Shown here: in pieces, positions 9,864 through 18,012 of the stretch
Numbering within the stretch: the stretch's first letter is position 1
Layout: every line of letters starts with the position of its first letter
NCBI RefSeq assembly: GCF_000429105.1
Contig: NZ_AUBF01000007.1
Coordinates: forward strand, 124,001 to 188,000
DNA length: 64,000 bases
Source: Schaalia suimastitidis DSM 15538
GTDB lineage: Bacteria > Actinomycetota > Actinomycetes > Actinomycetales > Actinomycetaceae
Direction: 5' to 3'
Program-made: the position numbers and the translations under genes
Notes under the pieces: model-generated
The model's input: the letters and a program-made list of their open reading frames with translations, nothing else
Told to the model about the DNA's origin: nothing
Databases searched by the model: none

Positions 9864-10193
9864 CTACCACGCGCGCACAGAGTTATTTCTCGCATGCAAC
9901 CCCATTACCGTCACGGTCGAGTTTCCTGCTGTAGCCAGACTGGCCCTCATATATAGGTGGAACAGGGCCGCCATGAGGGTTTCGATCGGCGTTGCCACAG
10001 GCTGGCCCTGGTATATAGGTCTCACCGCAGCGGCGTGGGCCTCAGTGCAATTGCGATAGGACAGCTGCGCTTCCCCCTGAAGAGAGCGAATCTGAGCCTG
10101 CTGAACTGTAGTAGCCTCGGCTGCTCGTTGAGCCTCTTCAACGGTCATAGCAAGGAGCGTGGCGACTAAACGTAAACGATGGCAGGCGATCAT
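9864..10193 (-). CDS. Doubtful hypothetical protein (109 aa)
   Basis: Weak candidate only. The minus strand reads GGAGG, then TTT, then ATG at 10193, so there is a plausible ribosome binding site. The predicted protein (MIACHRLRLVATLLAMTVEE...) has an Ala/Gln/Glu-rich helix-like middle and matches no family I know. Codon choice is unlike the surrounding genes, and the frame contains a nucleotide repeat whose two copies are in different reading frames, which argues against selection on protein sequence. The frame stays open upstream to 10643 across the rpsP promoter region. Confidence 0.2.
   Translation of the reverse strand: MIACHRLRLVATLLAMTVEEAQRAAEATTVQQAQIRSLQGEAQLSYRNCTEAHAAAVRPIYQGQPVATPIETLMAALFHLYMRASLATAGNSTVTVMGLHARNNSVRAW
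9941..10020. repeat. Imperfect direct repeat with TATATA core
   Basis: TGGCCCTCATATATAGGT at 9941-9958 and TGGCCCTGGTATATAGGT at 10003-10020 match at 16 of 18 positions and are 62 bp apart. Similarity continues on the left (CAGACTGG / CAGGCTGG). The 62-bp offset is not a multiple of three, so the copies would lie in different frames of any protein. Confidence 0.7.
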
Positions 10194-10522
10194 AAACCTC
10201 CGGCAGTGGAATATGTTGTTAATGGGGTTTCTCGTCACTGAGAACGCGATGCGTCGGAAAAGATTGCCGACACTTTGCAGGGATGTGCCCATTTTGACAC
10301 TATCCTTGAACCACTGTTGGCAATTTCTTGGACATATATGTGATGCGGTCACCTTTCGCTGGCGAGCCTGTAACTCATGTGCCACCTCAGTGACCAGTTC
10401 CACTGTGATAGGCCCGAAGTTAGCGCTGAAGAAACTTGGGAAATAAGGCGTATTCGTGGCAAAATAGTTCGCTGTACCCGAACATTCGGTGACCCTCTCA
10501 CTCCGAATGAACGTGTCCTTGG

Positions 10523-10528
10523 GATAAT
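10523..10528 (+). promoter_or_regulatory. Probable -10 box of rpsP operon
   Basis: GATAAT sits 70 bp before the rpsP GTG, which would give a leader of about 63 nt before the start. No strong -35 is seen. Confidence 0.4.
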
Positions 10529-10597
10529 ACCTGCGATGTGTTTCCCACCATCGCGCGTGGCATCCCACCTCTATACGAAACAGGAGTGACCACACAA

Positions 10598-11050
10598 GTG
10601 GCAGTTCGCATCCGACTGAAGCGCATGGGCAAGATCCATGCACCCGTCTACCGTGTTGTCGTTGTCGATTCGCGCAAGAAGCGTGACGGCCGCGTCATCG
10701 AAGAGATCGGCCTGTACGATCCCACACCAAACCCCTCAATCATTCGCATTGAGTCTGAGCGTGCTCAGTACTGGCTCGGCGTAGGCGCACAGCCTTCCGA
10801 CCAGGTCCGTAACCTGCTCGTCCTCACCGGCGACATTGCTCGTTTCAACGGCAAGAAGGACGCGGTGTCCCGCGTTAAGGTCGCTGAAGGTGACAAGGTT
10901 GCTGAAGCTGCTGAAGCCATCAAAGCTGCAGAATCCGCCGCTGAAAAGCGTAAGGCGGATGCATCAGCTGCGAAGGCTGCCGAAAAGGCTGCTGCGGAAG
11001 AAAGCGCTGAAGAGACCGCTGAGGCTCTGGCCGAGGCAGAGGAAGCCTGA
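10598..11050 (+). CDS. rpsP: 30S ribosomal protein S16
   Basis: Small-subunit assembly protein. The start is GTG 10598 ([16 protein letters not shown]), preceded by CAGGAG at 10581-10586; a longer upstream open frame lacks S16 homology. The conserved core ([29 protein letters not shown] ... [10 protein letters not shown] ... [13 protein letters not shown]) occupies residues 1-85. An Ala/Lys/Glu-rich helical tail of about 50 residues follows, an extension common in actinobacteria. Total length is 150. The gene heads the rpsP-khpA unit; a strong terminator follows khpA. Confidence 0.97.
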   Translation: MAVRIRLKRMGKIHAPVYRVVVVDSRKKRDGRVIEEIGLYDPTPNPSIIRIESERAQYWLGVGAQPSDQVRNLLVLTGDIARFNGKKDAVSRVKVAEGDKVAEAAEAIKAAESAAEKRKADASAAKAAEKAAAEESAEETAEALAEAEEA

Positions 11051-11052
11051 GC

Positions 11053-11292
11053 ATGCTTGCTGACGCGCTGGAACACCTGGTCAGTGGCATAGTTGATAAC
11101 CCAGACGACGTGCGCGTGCGCACCCGTTCTCAACGCCGAGGTCAACTCCTTGAAGTTCGGGTTCACCCCGATGACCTTGGTCGTGTCATTGGGCGTGGCG
11201 GTCGCACCGCCCGGGCACTACGCACAGTGATCGGTGCACTTTCCACACGCGGACCCGTCCGAGTCGACGTTGTCGACACTGACAGGGAATAA
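11053..11292 (+). CDS. khpA: KH-domain RNA-binding protein KhpA
   Basis: Small (79 aa) single-KH RNA-binding protein. In other bacteria KhpA pairs with KhpB and influences RNA stability and cell-wall growth. The KH core is visible as VHPDDLGRVIGRGGRTARALR, with the GxxG loop read as GRGG. The N-terminal LADALEHLVSGIVDNPDDVRV is typical of the family. It begins 2 bp after the rpsP stop, so the two genes are co-transcribed, and is closed by a perfect terminator hairpin. Confidence 0.95.
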   Translation: MLADALEHLVSGIVDNPDDVRVRTRSQRRGQLLEVRVHPDDLGRVIGRGGRTARALRTVIGALSTRGPVRVDVVDTDRE

Positions 11293-11301
11293 TTTCAAAT
11301 G

Positions 11302-11337
11302 CGAAGGCCCGGGCCCTAAGGTCCGGGCCTTCGTTTT
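11302..11337 (+). terminator. Rho-independent terminator after khpA
   Basis: A perfect 11-bp stem, CGAAGGCCCGG (11302-11312) with CCGGGCCTTCG (11323-11333), and a 10-nt loop is followed by TTTT. It separates rpsP-khpA from rimM-trmD. Confidence 0.9.
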
Positions 11338-11368
11338 CTCCCTGAAGAACCCTTTGTCCTCGATCACG

Positions 11369-11374
11369 TACCAT
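11369..11374 (+). promoter_or_regulatory. -10 box for leaderless rimM mRNA
   Basis: TACCAT, then exactly 6 nt, then the rimM ATG at 11381, with no Shine-Dalgarno. It sits just after the khpA terminator, where a new promoter is needed. Confidence 0.55.
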
Positions 11375-11380
11375 AGCCCT

Positions 11381-11902
11381 ATGCAGATGACAGCAGCCCT
11401 TATTGGTCCCGCACATGGTTTACGAGGCGAAGCCATCCTTGATGTGCGTACGGACGATGCCGACCTCCTCCGTATAGGTGCGATCCTTGACACTGATTCC
11501 CGCACACACCCACGTCTGACCATCGCGAACCTGCGGACCCATAAAGACCGTGTCCTTGTTGTCTTCGACGAAGTACACGACCGGGAAACCATTGAAACAC
11601 TGCGTGGTACGGCACTACTGGTTGACGAACACGAAGAAGTCGACGCTTGGTATCCCCACCAACTAAAAGGCCTGCGTGCACAAGACCCTGATGGCAATAC
11701 GTTAGGCACCGTCACAGGCCTTCACGTGGGGGCAGCACAAGACCTCCTTCTGGTGAAGGCGCCCAGTGGCACCGTCATGGTTCCCTTTGTCACTCAGCTT
11801 GTCCCCACCGTCAATGTTGACGGCGGCTACGTCGTCATTGACGCTCCAGGCGGTCTTTTCGACGACGATGTCATAGATGGAGCAGACGGAGGCCGCTCCT
11901 AA
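11381..11902 (+). CDS. rimM: Ribosome maturation factor RimM
   Basis: Assists late assembly of the 30S head and binds S19. The start is ATG 11381 ([26 protein letters not shown]); the longer open frame to 11234 would run back through the khpA terminator. The protein is 173 residues. The N-terminal RimM barrel carries the hallmark GPAHGLRGE, and the C-terminal PRC-barrel-like half contains [25 protein letters not shown] and [13 protein letters not shown]. The stop overlaps the trmD ATG by one base. A TACCAT box suggests a leaderless message. Confidence 0.96.
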   Translation: MQMTAALIGPAHGLRGEAILDVRTDDADLLRIGAILDTDSRTHPRLTIANLRTHKDRVLVVFDEVHDRETIETLRGTALLVDEHEEVDAWYPHQLKGLRAQDPDGNTLGTVTGLHVGAAQDLLLVKAPSGTVMVPFVTQLVPTVNVDGGYVVIDAPGGLFDDDVIDGADGGRS

Positions 11903-13248
11903 TGCGCCTCGACCTGATCTCAATCTTCCCCGACTATTTCGCCCCACTGGACCTTTCACTGATGGGTAAAGCTCGACAGGCAGGTTTGTTGACCGTCGCC
12001 GTCCATGATCTGCGTCGCTGGGCCACAGATAAACACCGCACTGTTGACGATACACCCTATGGGGGTGGCGCGGGAATGGTGATGCGGCCCGACGTGTGGG
12101 GGAAGGCTATTGACGAGGCCCTTGCTCAGCCCGTGTTACCGCAGAAAGGGGCTTCGCCTCGTCGAATCCTTGCCATCCCCACACCATCAGGTACGCCTTT
12201 CACGCAAAGTGTGGCGGAAGAACTCACCAGCGCAGACCACATCATCGTGGCCTGTGGTCGATACGAAGGTATTGACCAACGTGTCGGAGACTATTACGAA
12301 GCCGAAGGTATCGAGGTCCTCTACTTTTCTATTGGCGACTACGTCCTCAACGGGGGAGAGGTGGCGGCACTCGTTCTTGCCGAGGCCGTCGGACGTCTCC
12401 TTGACGGCGTGGTAGGCAACCCTGAGTCGCTTGTTGAAGAATCACATAGCGACGACGGGTTGTTGGAATATCCTGCCTATACCCGGCCAGCATCGTGGCG
12501 TGACTTTGACGTCCCTGAAGTATTGCGCGGTGGTGACCATGCGGCAATCGGGCGATGGCGTCGTGAGCGCTCCCTTGAACGTACAGCAGTACGTCGGCCC
12601 GACATGGTAGCTCGCCTTGACCCAGCAACGCTTGGTACTACCGACAGGGAAATACTTGCACGCAAGGGCTACGTGCTCGTACCGCGCAGCGCACGCCTGG
12701 TTATTCGACCAGCCACCGCTGACGATGCGGCTGCCATTTCTGCATTAGCATCACGGACCTTCCCTGACGCTTGTCCTGAGCATCTGCCGCGCCAAGCCAT
12801 TGACGACTTTATCGCCACACAACTTGGCGTTGACGTTTTCCGTGAACTTCTTGCCAACCCGGACCGCAACCGAATCCTCATCGCGACCATTGACGGCGAC
12901 GACACACATCCTGTGGGCTACACCTTGACGCATGTGGGCCCACACGCCCTGCCTGACGGTATGGTGCGGCCCGGCAAAATTGATACGACAGCTGCCTACC
13001 TATCAAAATGCTATCTGGATGCTGCCTGGCGTGGTTCTGGTATCGCAGGGGCACTTCTGGAAGTCGCCGTAGACGATGTCTACACCCACACGCAACACAC
13101 GCAAGTGGTGCTGGGGACCAATATTGGAAATAAACGCTCGACTGCGTTTTACAAGAGACACGGTTTCCGTATCGCCGGGAGACGCCATTTTGACGTTGGT
13201 GGTGTGGACAATATCGACAACGTCTTGGTGCGCAATATCACCCGATGA
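11902..13248 (+). CDS. trmD: tRNA (guanine37-N1)-methyltransferase TrmD fused to a GNAT acetyltransferase
   Basis: The protein is 448 residues, against about 230-270 for ordinary TrmD. Residues 1-260 are a complete SPOUT methyltransferase: [13 protein letters not shown], the knot region [19 protein letters not shown] (141-159) and the substrate-site [18 protein letters not shown] (179-196); it makes m1G37 on tRNAs reading CNN codons. Residues 266-448 are an added GNAT domain: [18 protein letters not shown], the acetyl-CoA loop [15 protein letters not shown] near 373-387, and [18 protein letters not shown]. The junction has no stop or restart signal. The ATG overlaps the rimM stop. The acetyltransferase substrate is unknown. 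Confidence 0.95.
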   Translation: MRLDLISIFPDYFAPLDLSLMGKARQAGLLTVAVHDLRRWATDKHRTVDDTPYGGGAGMVMRPDVWGKAIDEALAQPVLPQKGASPRRILAIPTPSGTPFTQSVAEELTSADHIIVACGRYEGIDQRVGDYYEAEGIEVLYFSIGDYVLNGGEVAALVLAEAVGRLLDGVVGNPESLVEESHSDDGLLEYPAYTRPASWRDFDVPEVLRGGDHAAIGRWRRERSLERTAVRRPDMVARLDPATLGTTDREILARKGYVLVPRSARLVIRPATADDAAAISALASRTFPDACPEHLPRQAIDDFIATQLGVDVFRELLANPDRNRILIATIDGDDTHPVGYTLTHVGPHALPDGMVRPGKIDTTAAYLSKCYLDAAWRGSGIAGALLEVAVDDVYTHTQHTQVVLGTNIGNKRSTAFYKRHGFRIAGRRHFDVGGVDNIDNVLVRNITR

Positions 13249-13432
13249 GCGAAATATCTGCCCTTGGCGACACTTGGGTGCTGCCACAAACTGTGGCAAA
13301 CTTATGTACTGGTCCGCCGTGGCGCAACCTGCCGCAGGGGGACGCCATACGCGGAGGACCATCACGAAATCGCAGGGTTAACCTGCCGAATCAGACGTGA
13401 CTGACCTGCGGCAGGGACGTCGAGGAGTAAAA
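13249..13432 (+). promoter_or_regulatory. rplS leader with long-range inverted repeat
   Basis: CCTGCCGCAGG (13328-13338) is the exact reverse complement of CCTGCGGCAGG (13405-13415), which sits just before the rplS Shine-Dalgarno GAGGAG (13422-13427). A smaller hairpin TGCCACA/TGTGGCA lies at 13282-13298. A folded leader that controls L19 translation is possible; no known riboswitch is recognised. Confidence 0.4.
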
Positions 13433-13789
13433 ATGCAGAAGCTTGACGCAGTCGACGCAGCCTCGCTGCGCGATGACATCCCTTCATTCCGCGCCGGTGA
13501 CACCGTCAAGGTGCACGTCAAGGTTATTGAAGGTAGCCGCTCCCGCATCCAGATCTTCCAGGGTGTCGTGCTCGCTCGTCGCGGACACGGCGTGTCCTCC
13601 ACCTTCACCGTTCGTAAGGTTTCCTTCGGTGTCGGTGTGGAACGTACCTTCCCGCTTCACGCCCCCACGATCGACCACATTGAGGTCGTCACCAAGGGCG
13701 ATGTGCGCCGCGCAAAGCTGTACTACCTGCGCGAACGTCATGGTAAAGCAGCGAAGATCAAGGAACACCGTTCCGGCTCCGCAGAGTGA
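13433..13789 (+). CDS. rplS: 50S ribosomal protein L19
   Basis: Large-subunit protein at the 30S-50S interface. The start is ATG 13433 ([19 protein letters not shown]) with GAGGAG at 13422-13427; the 12 codons upstream in the same frame are not conserved L19 sequence. Length 118 fits the family. Core motifs are [48 protein letters not shown] and [17 protein letters not shown]. It follows the trmD fusion gene after 184 bp that contains a potentially structured leader, and is followed by a hairpin before lepB. Confidence 0.97.
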   Translation: MQKLDAVDAASLRDDIPSFRAGDTVKVHVKVIEGSRSRIQIFQGVVLARRGHGVSSTFTVRKVSFGVGVERTFPLHAPTIDHIEVVTKGDVRRAKLYYLRERHGKAAKIKEHRSGSAE

Positions 13790-13809
13790 TCTGCTAAGGC
13801 CTGCTGATG

Positions 13810-13843
13810 TGGCCCGAATTGCCCCAAGCGGCAGTTCGGGCCA
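13810..13843 (+). terminator. Hairpin after rplS (no T-run)
   Basis: TGGCCCGAA (13810-13818) pairs with TTCGGGCCA (13835-13843), with an inner TGCC/GGCA pairing. No uridine tract follows, so it may be a weak terminator or an mRNA-stabilising stem. Confidence 0.55.
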
Positions 13844-13875
13844 CACTGTGTATACCACCCAGGTGAGGAGAGCCA

Positions 13876-14610
13876 ATGGATAATGCAGGATTTACACCTG
13901 CGTCGAACCGTGCGCCGATGCACCTGCCCTCGCGCAGAGAACTCCACCGTGAGGCGCGTCGCCGTGCCTCATCACCATGGGAATGGTTCAAAGAGATTGC
14001 ACTAGTGGTGCTCCTGGCCTTGCTTGTCTCCACATTGTTGCGCCTCTTTATCGTCCAAGTGTTCTACATCCCTTCCCCGTCAATGAACCCAACGCTGGTG
14101 GAAAATGACCGCATCGCTGTGTCACGTATCCACTCATGGACTGGCAATATTAAACGCGGCGACGTCATTGTTTTTGACGACGTTTTAGGGTGGTTACCGC
14201 CAGGCGAACAACCATGGTGGACAAAGGCCGGAGAGTTTCTTGGAATCATCCCAGCTGACGCTGGACAAAACTTGGTGAAACGCGTCATTGGGGTTGGTGG
14301 TGACCGTGTTCAATGCCCAACTATGGGTGGGCAACTTCAGGTCAATGGCGTGAGCATCACTGAACCCTATGTGATGGGACAAGCCTGCACGATGGTTTTT
14401 GATGTCACGGTACCTGAAGGAAAACTGTGGGTAATGGGGGACAATCGAGCCAATTCAGCCGATTCGCGCTATCACATGAGTGGCGACGAAACCCCGTTTA
14501 TTTCCACCGACGCCGTCGTTGGAAAAGCAGTGGCAATTATCTGGCCCATAGGAAACTGGGGGACACTACCTGGACGCGACACTTTTGCTGCGGTCCCTCA
14601 AGTGCAGTAG
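13876..14610 (+). CDS. lepB: Signal peptidase I
   Basis: Membrane serine protease that removes signal peptides from Sec and Tat substrates. It is 244 residues with a short basic cytoplasmic N-terminus, one membrane helix (about 40-63, EIALVVLLALLVSTLLRLFIV) and an extracytoplasmic catalytic domain. The catalytic Ser69 lies in IPSPSMNPTL and the general base Lys135 in NLVKRVIGVGGD. Box E is MGDNRANSADSR. The ATG at 13876 is preceded by AGGTGAGGAG. rnhB follows 5 bp after the stop. Confidence 0.96.
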   Translation: MDNAGFTPASNRAPMHLPSRRELHREARRRASSPWEWFKEIALVVLLALLVSTLLRLFIVQVFYIPSPSMNPTLVENDRIAVSRIHSWTGNIKRGDVIVFDDVLGWLPPGEQPWWTKAGEFLGIIPADAGQNLVKRVIGVGGDRVQCPTMGGQLQVNGVSITEPYVMGQACTMVFDVTVPEGKLWVMGDNRANSADSRYHMSGDETPFISTDAVVGKAVAIIWPIGNWGTLPGRDTFAAVPQVQ

Positions 14611-14615
14611 GTGTA

Positions 14616-15302
14616 ATGACACACAGCAACGGACCCACTCGTGACCTCGAACTGTCGCTGTGCGCGAAATGGGGAACAGTAATCGGCATTGACGAGGTGG
14701 GCCGAGGTGCGTTGGCAGGTCCCCTTGCCGTTGGTGTTGCCTTGGTTGATGCCCACTGTGGGCAAGCACCGCCTCGTTTAGCGGACTCCAAATTGCTCAG
14801 CGCCACTACGCGCACTGCTTTGGCTCCCCGCGTTGCCAATTGGGTGTGTGATAGTGCAGTGGGGTGGGCCAGCGCTGAAGAAATCGACCGGTGGGGGATC
14901 ACGTGCGCTTTGCGCCTGGCAGCCAGACGTGGCATAGCGGAAATCGAAGCTCACGGGCACACGCTTGGCGGAGTGTTGCTTGACGGCTCACATAATTGGC
15001 TCACTACGCCCAATGACCTGCTGTCAGCGTTAGATGGTCCTACCTTGCCTGGCAGCGAGGCGCTTGACGTCCTTCCTGTTGTTACCCAGGTCAAAGGTGA
15101 CCGATCGTGTGCGGTCGTTGCGGCGGCCTCGATCCTTGCGAAGGTGGCGCGTGATGACTATATGGCAACCTTGCCTGATCCTGGTTACGCGTGGGCATCA
15201 AACAAAGGGTATGCGTCCGCGGCCCATATCAGTGCGCTGCGTGAGATGGGGCCAAGTCAGTGGCATCGACGATCGTGGAAATTACCTGGCGTGGACCGCT
15301 AG
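14616..15302 (+). CDS. rnhB: Ribonuclease HII
   Basis: Endonuclease that cuts RNA in RNA-DNA hybrids and removes misincorporated ribonucleotides. The ATG at 14616 gives 228 residues; the upstream open frame overlaps lepB. The catalytic motifs are GIDEVGRGALAGPL (D-E), DSKLLS, and in the C-terminal half KGDRSCAVVAAASILAKVARDDYM, with the conserved GYAWASNKGYAS and ISALREMGPSQWHRRSW. It is coupled to lepB (5 bp gap). Confidence 0.95.
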   Translation: MTHSNGPTRDLELSLCAKWGTVIGIDEVGRGALAGPLAVGVALVDAHCGQAPPRLADSKLLSATTRTALAPRVANWVCDSAVGWASAEEIDRWGITCALRLAARRGIAEIEAHGHTLGGVLLDGSHNWLTTPNDLLSALDGPTLPGSEALDVLPVVTQVKGDRSCAVVAAASILAKVARDDYMATLPDPGYAWASNKGYASAAHISALREMGPSQWHRRSWKLPGVDR

Positions 15303-15398
15303 CCGTGCGACGCCATCCCATGCGTGCGATCAGAAGCAACGCATCGTCGGCAATTAGCCGCGCGCAAGGCTGCGCATAGCGATTAGATGACCGCCGAC

Positions 15399-15404
15399 TA
15401 TGAT
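15399..15404 (+). promoter_or_regulatory. -10 box for leaderless DUF2469 mRNA
   Basis: TATGAT is followed by exactly 6 nt and GTG 15411. This spacing argues that GTG 15411, not ATG 15387, is the start. Confidence 0.5.
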
Positions 15405-15410
15405 GAGAGG

Positions 15411-15710
15411 GTGAGCCAAGATATTGAAAGCTACGAGAACGCCCTGGAATTGGAACTTTTCAAGGAATACCGGGACGTGATCGGGCTGTTCAACTACGTC
15501 GTTGAAACAGAGCGACGTTTCTACCTGTGTAATCAGGTTGATGTGCAGGCTCGTCCCGTTGGTAACGACATTTTCTTTGAACTGACACTCACAGATGCCT
15601 GGGTGTGGGATATCTACCGTTCCTCGCGGTTCGTGCGCTCGGTGCGTGTTGTGACATACAAGGATGTCAACGTTGAAGAGCTAGCAAAATCTGAGCTGCA
15701 AATTCCTTAA
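15411..15710 (+). CDS. DUF2469 family protein
   Basis: Small actinobacteria-specific acidic protein of unknown function. From GTG 15411 it is 99 residues: SQDIESYENALELELFKEYR, then DVIGLFNYVVETERRFYLCN, the family hallmark, and FFELTLTDAWVWDIYRSSRFV at the C-terminal side. An upstream in-frame ATG at 15387 would add eight residues, but family members usually begin close to the 15411 position, and a TATGAT box sits 6 nt before the GTG. Its place between rnhB and yraN is the usual one. Confidence 0.9.
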   Translation: MSQDIESYENALELELFKEYRDVIGLFNYVVETERRFYLCNQVDVQARPVGNDIFFELTLTDAWVWDIYRSSRFVRSVRVVTYKDVNVEELAKSELQIP

Positions 15711-16039
15711 TCGGTCTGGAAGGCGGGCGTTCGTCTGTCCGTGGGGTGCCCGCGGCCAAAGCGCAAATGGTGAAGAATGCGCGCGGCGACGGGGTGAGTG
15801 TTCGTCTGTCCGTGGGGTGCTACGCGGCGGTGCGGTAGCTGATATTGGACCAACGCGGCGGTGCGCCAGTGCCTGTCGAATCTACATATGTCGTGCCACT
15901 TCATGTTGAATCCACACAGTAGGCACACTGTGCGACCTATGCACAGCCTGGGATAGCAGACGAACCCAATCCACACTTCCAGCCCATCGTCGACGCATAT
16001 ATGCCACCACATGCCAGGCTGAATGTGGAGGTGATCAAT
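15711..16039. other. 329-bp intergenic region with short duplications
   Basis: No gene is seen. A perfect 21-bp direct repeat occupies 15729-15749 and 15800-15820 (GTTCGTCTGTCCGTGGGGTG core). A 13-bp repeat ACGCGGCGGTGCG occurs at 15822-15834 and 15853-15865. The yraN ribosome binding site lies at the right end. Confidence 0.7.
15729..15820. repeat. 21-bp perfect direct repeat, 71 bp apart
   Basis: Copies at 15729-15749 and 15800-15820 share GTTCGTCTGTCCGTGGGGTG plus one more C. They lie between DUF2469 and yraN outside any coding frame. Confidence 0.85.
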
Positions 16040-16453
16040 ATGCAAGCACAGACTCGCAGGGGCCTAGGCAAAGCAGGTGAAGCATTTGCTGCTGACCTGC
16101 TGGAGGAAAGCGGATACCAGATCCTCGCCCGCAATTGGCGTGCTGGACACAACGGAGAACTCGATATCATCGCACAAGATGACGCAGGCACGATCGTGAT
16201 CTGCGAGGTCAAGACACGTGTCGGCACACTTTATGGCACCGCACTTGAAGCCGTTGATCCGAAAAAACTGCGACGCCTACGGGCACTGGCTGCACAATGG
16301 GCACGCCAATATGACACCAGCGCGCCGATACGTCTTGACGTCATTGCTTTGACGATCCCCGTGGAATACCGTCCACAGATCCTCGCCACGAGTGGTCCGA
16401 TCGACTTTGACCAGTTCAAGGTACATGTGACCTGGGTGGAGGGCGTGTCATGA
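16040..16453 (+). CDS. YraN family (UPF0102) nuclease-like protein
   Basis: Predicted endonuclease-fold protein, 137 residues. The start is ATG 16040, preceded by a near-perfect Shine-Dalgarno GGAGGTGAT at 16027-16035; an ATG at 16001 is not preferred. The family signature reads RRGLGKAGEAFAADLLEESGYQILARNWR, then GELDIIAQDDAGTIVICEVKTR, with the PD-(D/E)xK-like E-L-D ... E-V-K pattern. It overlaps comM by 4 bp (ATGA) and belongs to the yraN-comM-dprA operon; its role is not established. Confidence 0.93.
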   Translation: MQAQTRRGLGKAGEAFAADLLEESGYQILARNWRAGHNGELDIIAQDDAGTIVICEVKTRVGTLYGTALEAVDPKKLRRLRALAAQWARQYDTSAPIRLDVIALTIPVEYRPQILATSGPIDFDQFKVHVTWVEGVS

Positions 16454-18012
16454 GCGCTTCAACACTTGCGGTCGCCCTTGTTGGACTTGAAGGACATCTG
16501 GTTGAAGTCGAGACGCATGTAGGCCGCGGACTTGTGGCCTTTACCCTGGTTGGCTTACCAGATGCCTCATTACGTGAAGCAAAAGATCGGGTTCGTGCTG
16601 CATTACAAAGTTGCGCATTGGAAGTCCTCGACCGGCACATCGTGGTTAACCTGTGCCCTGCGGGCCTGCCAAAGGCTGGGAGCGGTTTTGACTTGGCTAT
16701 CGCAATGTCGATCTTGGCTGCGACAGGACGAGTTCATGCCGAACGGCTCCACACCACGGTGCTGCTGGCAGAACTATCACTCGACGGCACCTTACGTCCG
16801 ATACGAGGCGTCCTGCCTGCGCTGGTCGCGGCGGCATCGGCAGGTATAGGCCAGGCGGTAGTTGCCACCGACAACGCTAAGGAAGCACGTCTGGTACCAG
16901 GCATGGACGTCACCGCCTTCGATCATTTGGCTGACGTCGTCACGTGGGCAGGTGGCGCAGCGCGCCGCACGGCACCAAGTGGCTATCGACCAAGTGTTGA
17001 GCAACAAAAAACCGTCACGTCAGACGAGTGGGCGGGACAAGGAAAAAGTAGCAGCGGTGATCTTGCCGATATCCGCGGTCAAGACTGCGCCATCGCTGCC
17101 CTTGAGGTTGCCGCAGCAGGTGGACATCATTTGCATCTTATTGGCGAACCAGGTTCAGGGAAAACAATGCTTGCCCGACGATTGCCCACTATTTTGCCGC
17201 CTTTGGACGACGCCACCGCCCTGACCGCCACGGCTGTCCATTCTCTGGCAGGAACACTTGGCACTAAAGGCGGTCTTATCCGCCAACCTCCATTACAAAA
17301 CCCTCACCATAGTGTGACGACTGTGGCACTCATTGGTGGTGGCAGCACTCATATGCGCCCAGGCGCGGTTTCCTTAGCTCATGGTGGTGTCCTCTTTCTT
17401 GACGAGGCCCCCGAGTTTTCGCCACACGCCTTAGACGCCTTACGGCAGCCACTTGAAGAAGGAGAAGTGAGCGTGCATCGGGCGAAAGGACATGCTCGTT
17501 TCCCTGCGGATTTTCAACTCGTACTCGCTTCGAATCCATGTCCCTGCGGAGGTGGTAACCGCCGCACACAATGCACGTGCACCTCGCTCCAACGTCGTCG
17601 ATACAGAGCACGCCTTTCGGGTCCGCTCCTGGACCGTATCGACATCACGATAGCTATGCGCGCACCGACGCGTGCTGATCTATTGCATTGTGCCGCACAT
17701 ACATCGCAGGGCAGTCGACAACGGGTGGCCAACGCGCGTAGCCGTGCAGCGCATCGCTTACGTGACACCCCGTGGATACTCAACCGCCAACTACCCGGCA
17801 CATGGATGCGCGCACACCTACCAACACCCCGGTCGATTTTAAATTTGCTCGACGAAGCTATTGAACGCGCCGACCTGACCATGCGTGGTGCAGACCGTGT
17901 CCTGCGTTTGATGTGGAGTGTGGCTGACCTTGATGACTGTGCTGCCCCACACGAAGGACACCTCGCCACCGCCCTGTCACTGCGATCAGGAGGACCACAT
18001 GCCTACCTGTAA
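16450..18012 (+). CDS. comM: Mg-chelatase-like AAA+ ATPase ComM/YifB
   Basis: AAA+ helicase-like ATPase that in naturally transformable bacteria promotes branch migration during DNA integration. It is 520 residues. The N-terminal Lon-S5-like domain includes VETHVGRGLVAFTLVGLPDAS; Walker A GEPGSGKTMLARRLPTILP lies near 236; GGVLFLDEAPEFSPHALDALR (Walker B) near 314; and the Cys pair pattern CPCGGGNRRTQCTC near 364 is a probable metal site. The C-terminal Mg-chelatase helical domain has LTMRGADRVLRLMWSVADLD. The ATG overlaps the yraN stop and the end overlaps dprA by 14 bp. Confidence 0.95.
   Translation: MSASTLAVALVGLEGHLVEVETHVGRGLVAFTLVGLPDASLREAKDRVRAALQSCALEVLDRHIVVNLCPAGLPKAGSGFDLAIAMSILAATGRVHAERLHTTVLLAELSLDGTLRPIRGVLPALVAAASAGIGQAVVATDNAKEARLVPGMDVTAFDHLADVVTWAGGAARRTAPSGYRPSVEQQKTVTSDEWAGQGKSSSGDLADIRGQDCAIAALEVAAAGGHHLHLIGEPGSGKTMLARRLPTILPPLDDATALTATAVHSLAGTLGTKGGLIRQPPLQNPHHSVTTVALIGGGSTHMRPGAVSLAHGGVLFLDEAPEFSPHALDALRQPLEEGEVSVHRAKGHARFPADFQLVLASNPCPCGGGNRRTQCTCTSLQRRRYRARLSGPLLDRIDITIAMRAPTRADLLHCAAHTSQGSRQRVANARSRAAHRLRDTPWILNRQLPGTWMRAHLPTPRSILNLLDEAIERADLTMRGADRVLRLMWSVADLDDCAAPHEGHLATALSLRSGGPHAYL

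Larger units (their letters stand above)
9828..10597. other. 770-bp stretch without a convincing gene, upstream of rpsP
   Basis: The base composition is more AT-rich than the neighbours and no frame has a recognisable protein. It contains one weak minus-strand ORF with a ribosome binding site (9864-10193), a duplicated TATATAGGT motif (9941-9958 and 10003-10020), a short near-palindrome CCGAACATTCGG at 10478-10489, and the rpsP promoter. It could be a decayed gene or a non-coding RNA region. Confidence 0.5.

Noticed and set aside
10478-10489. LexA-type SOS box CCGAACATTCGG
   Set aside because: The arms are too short and the spacing does not fit the actinobacterial TCGAAC-N4-GTTCGA consensus.
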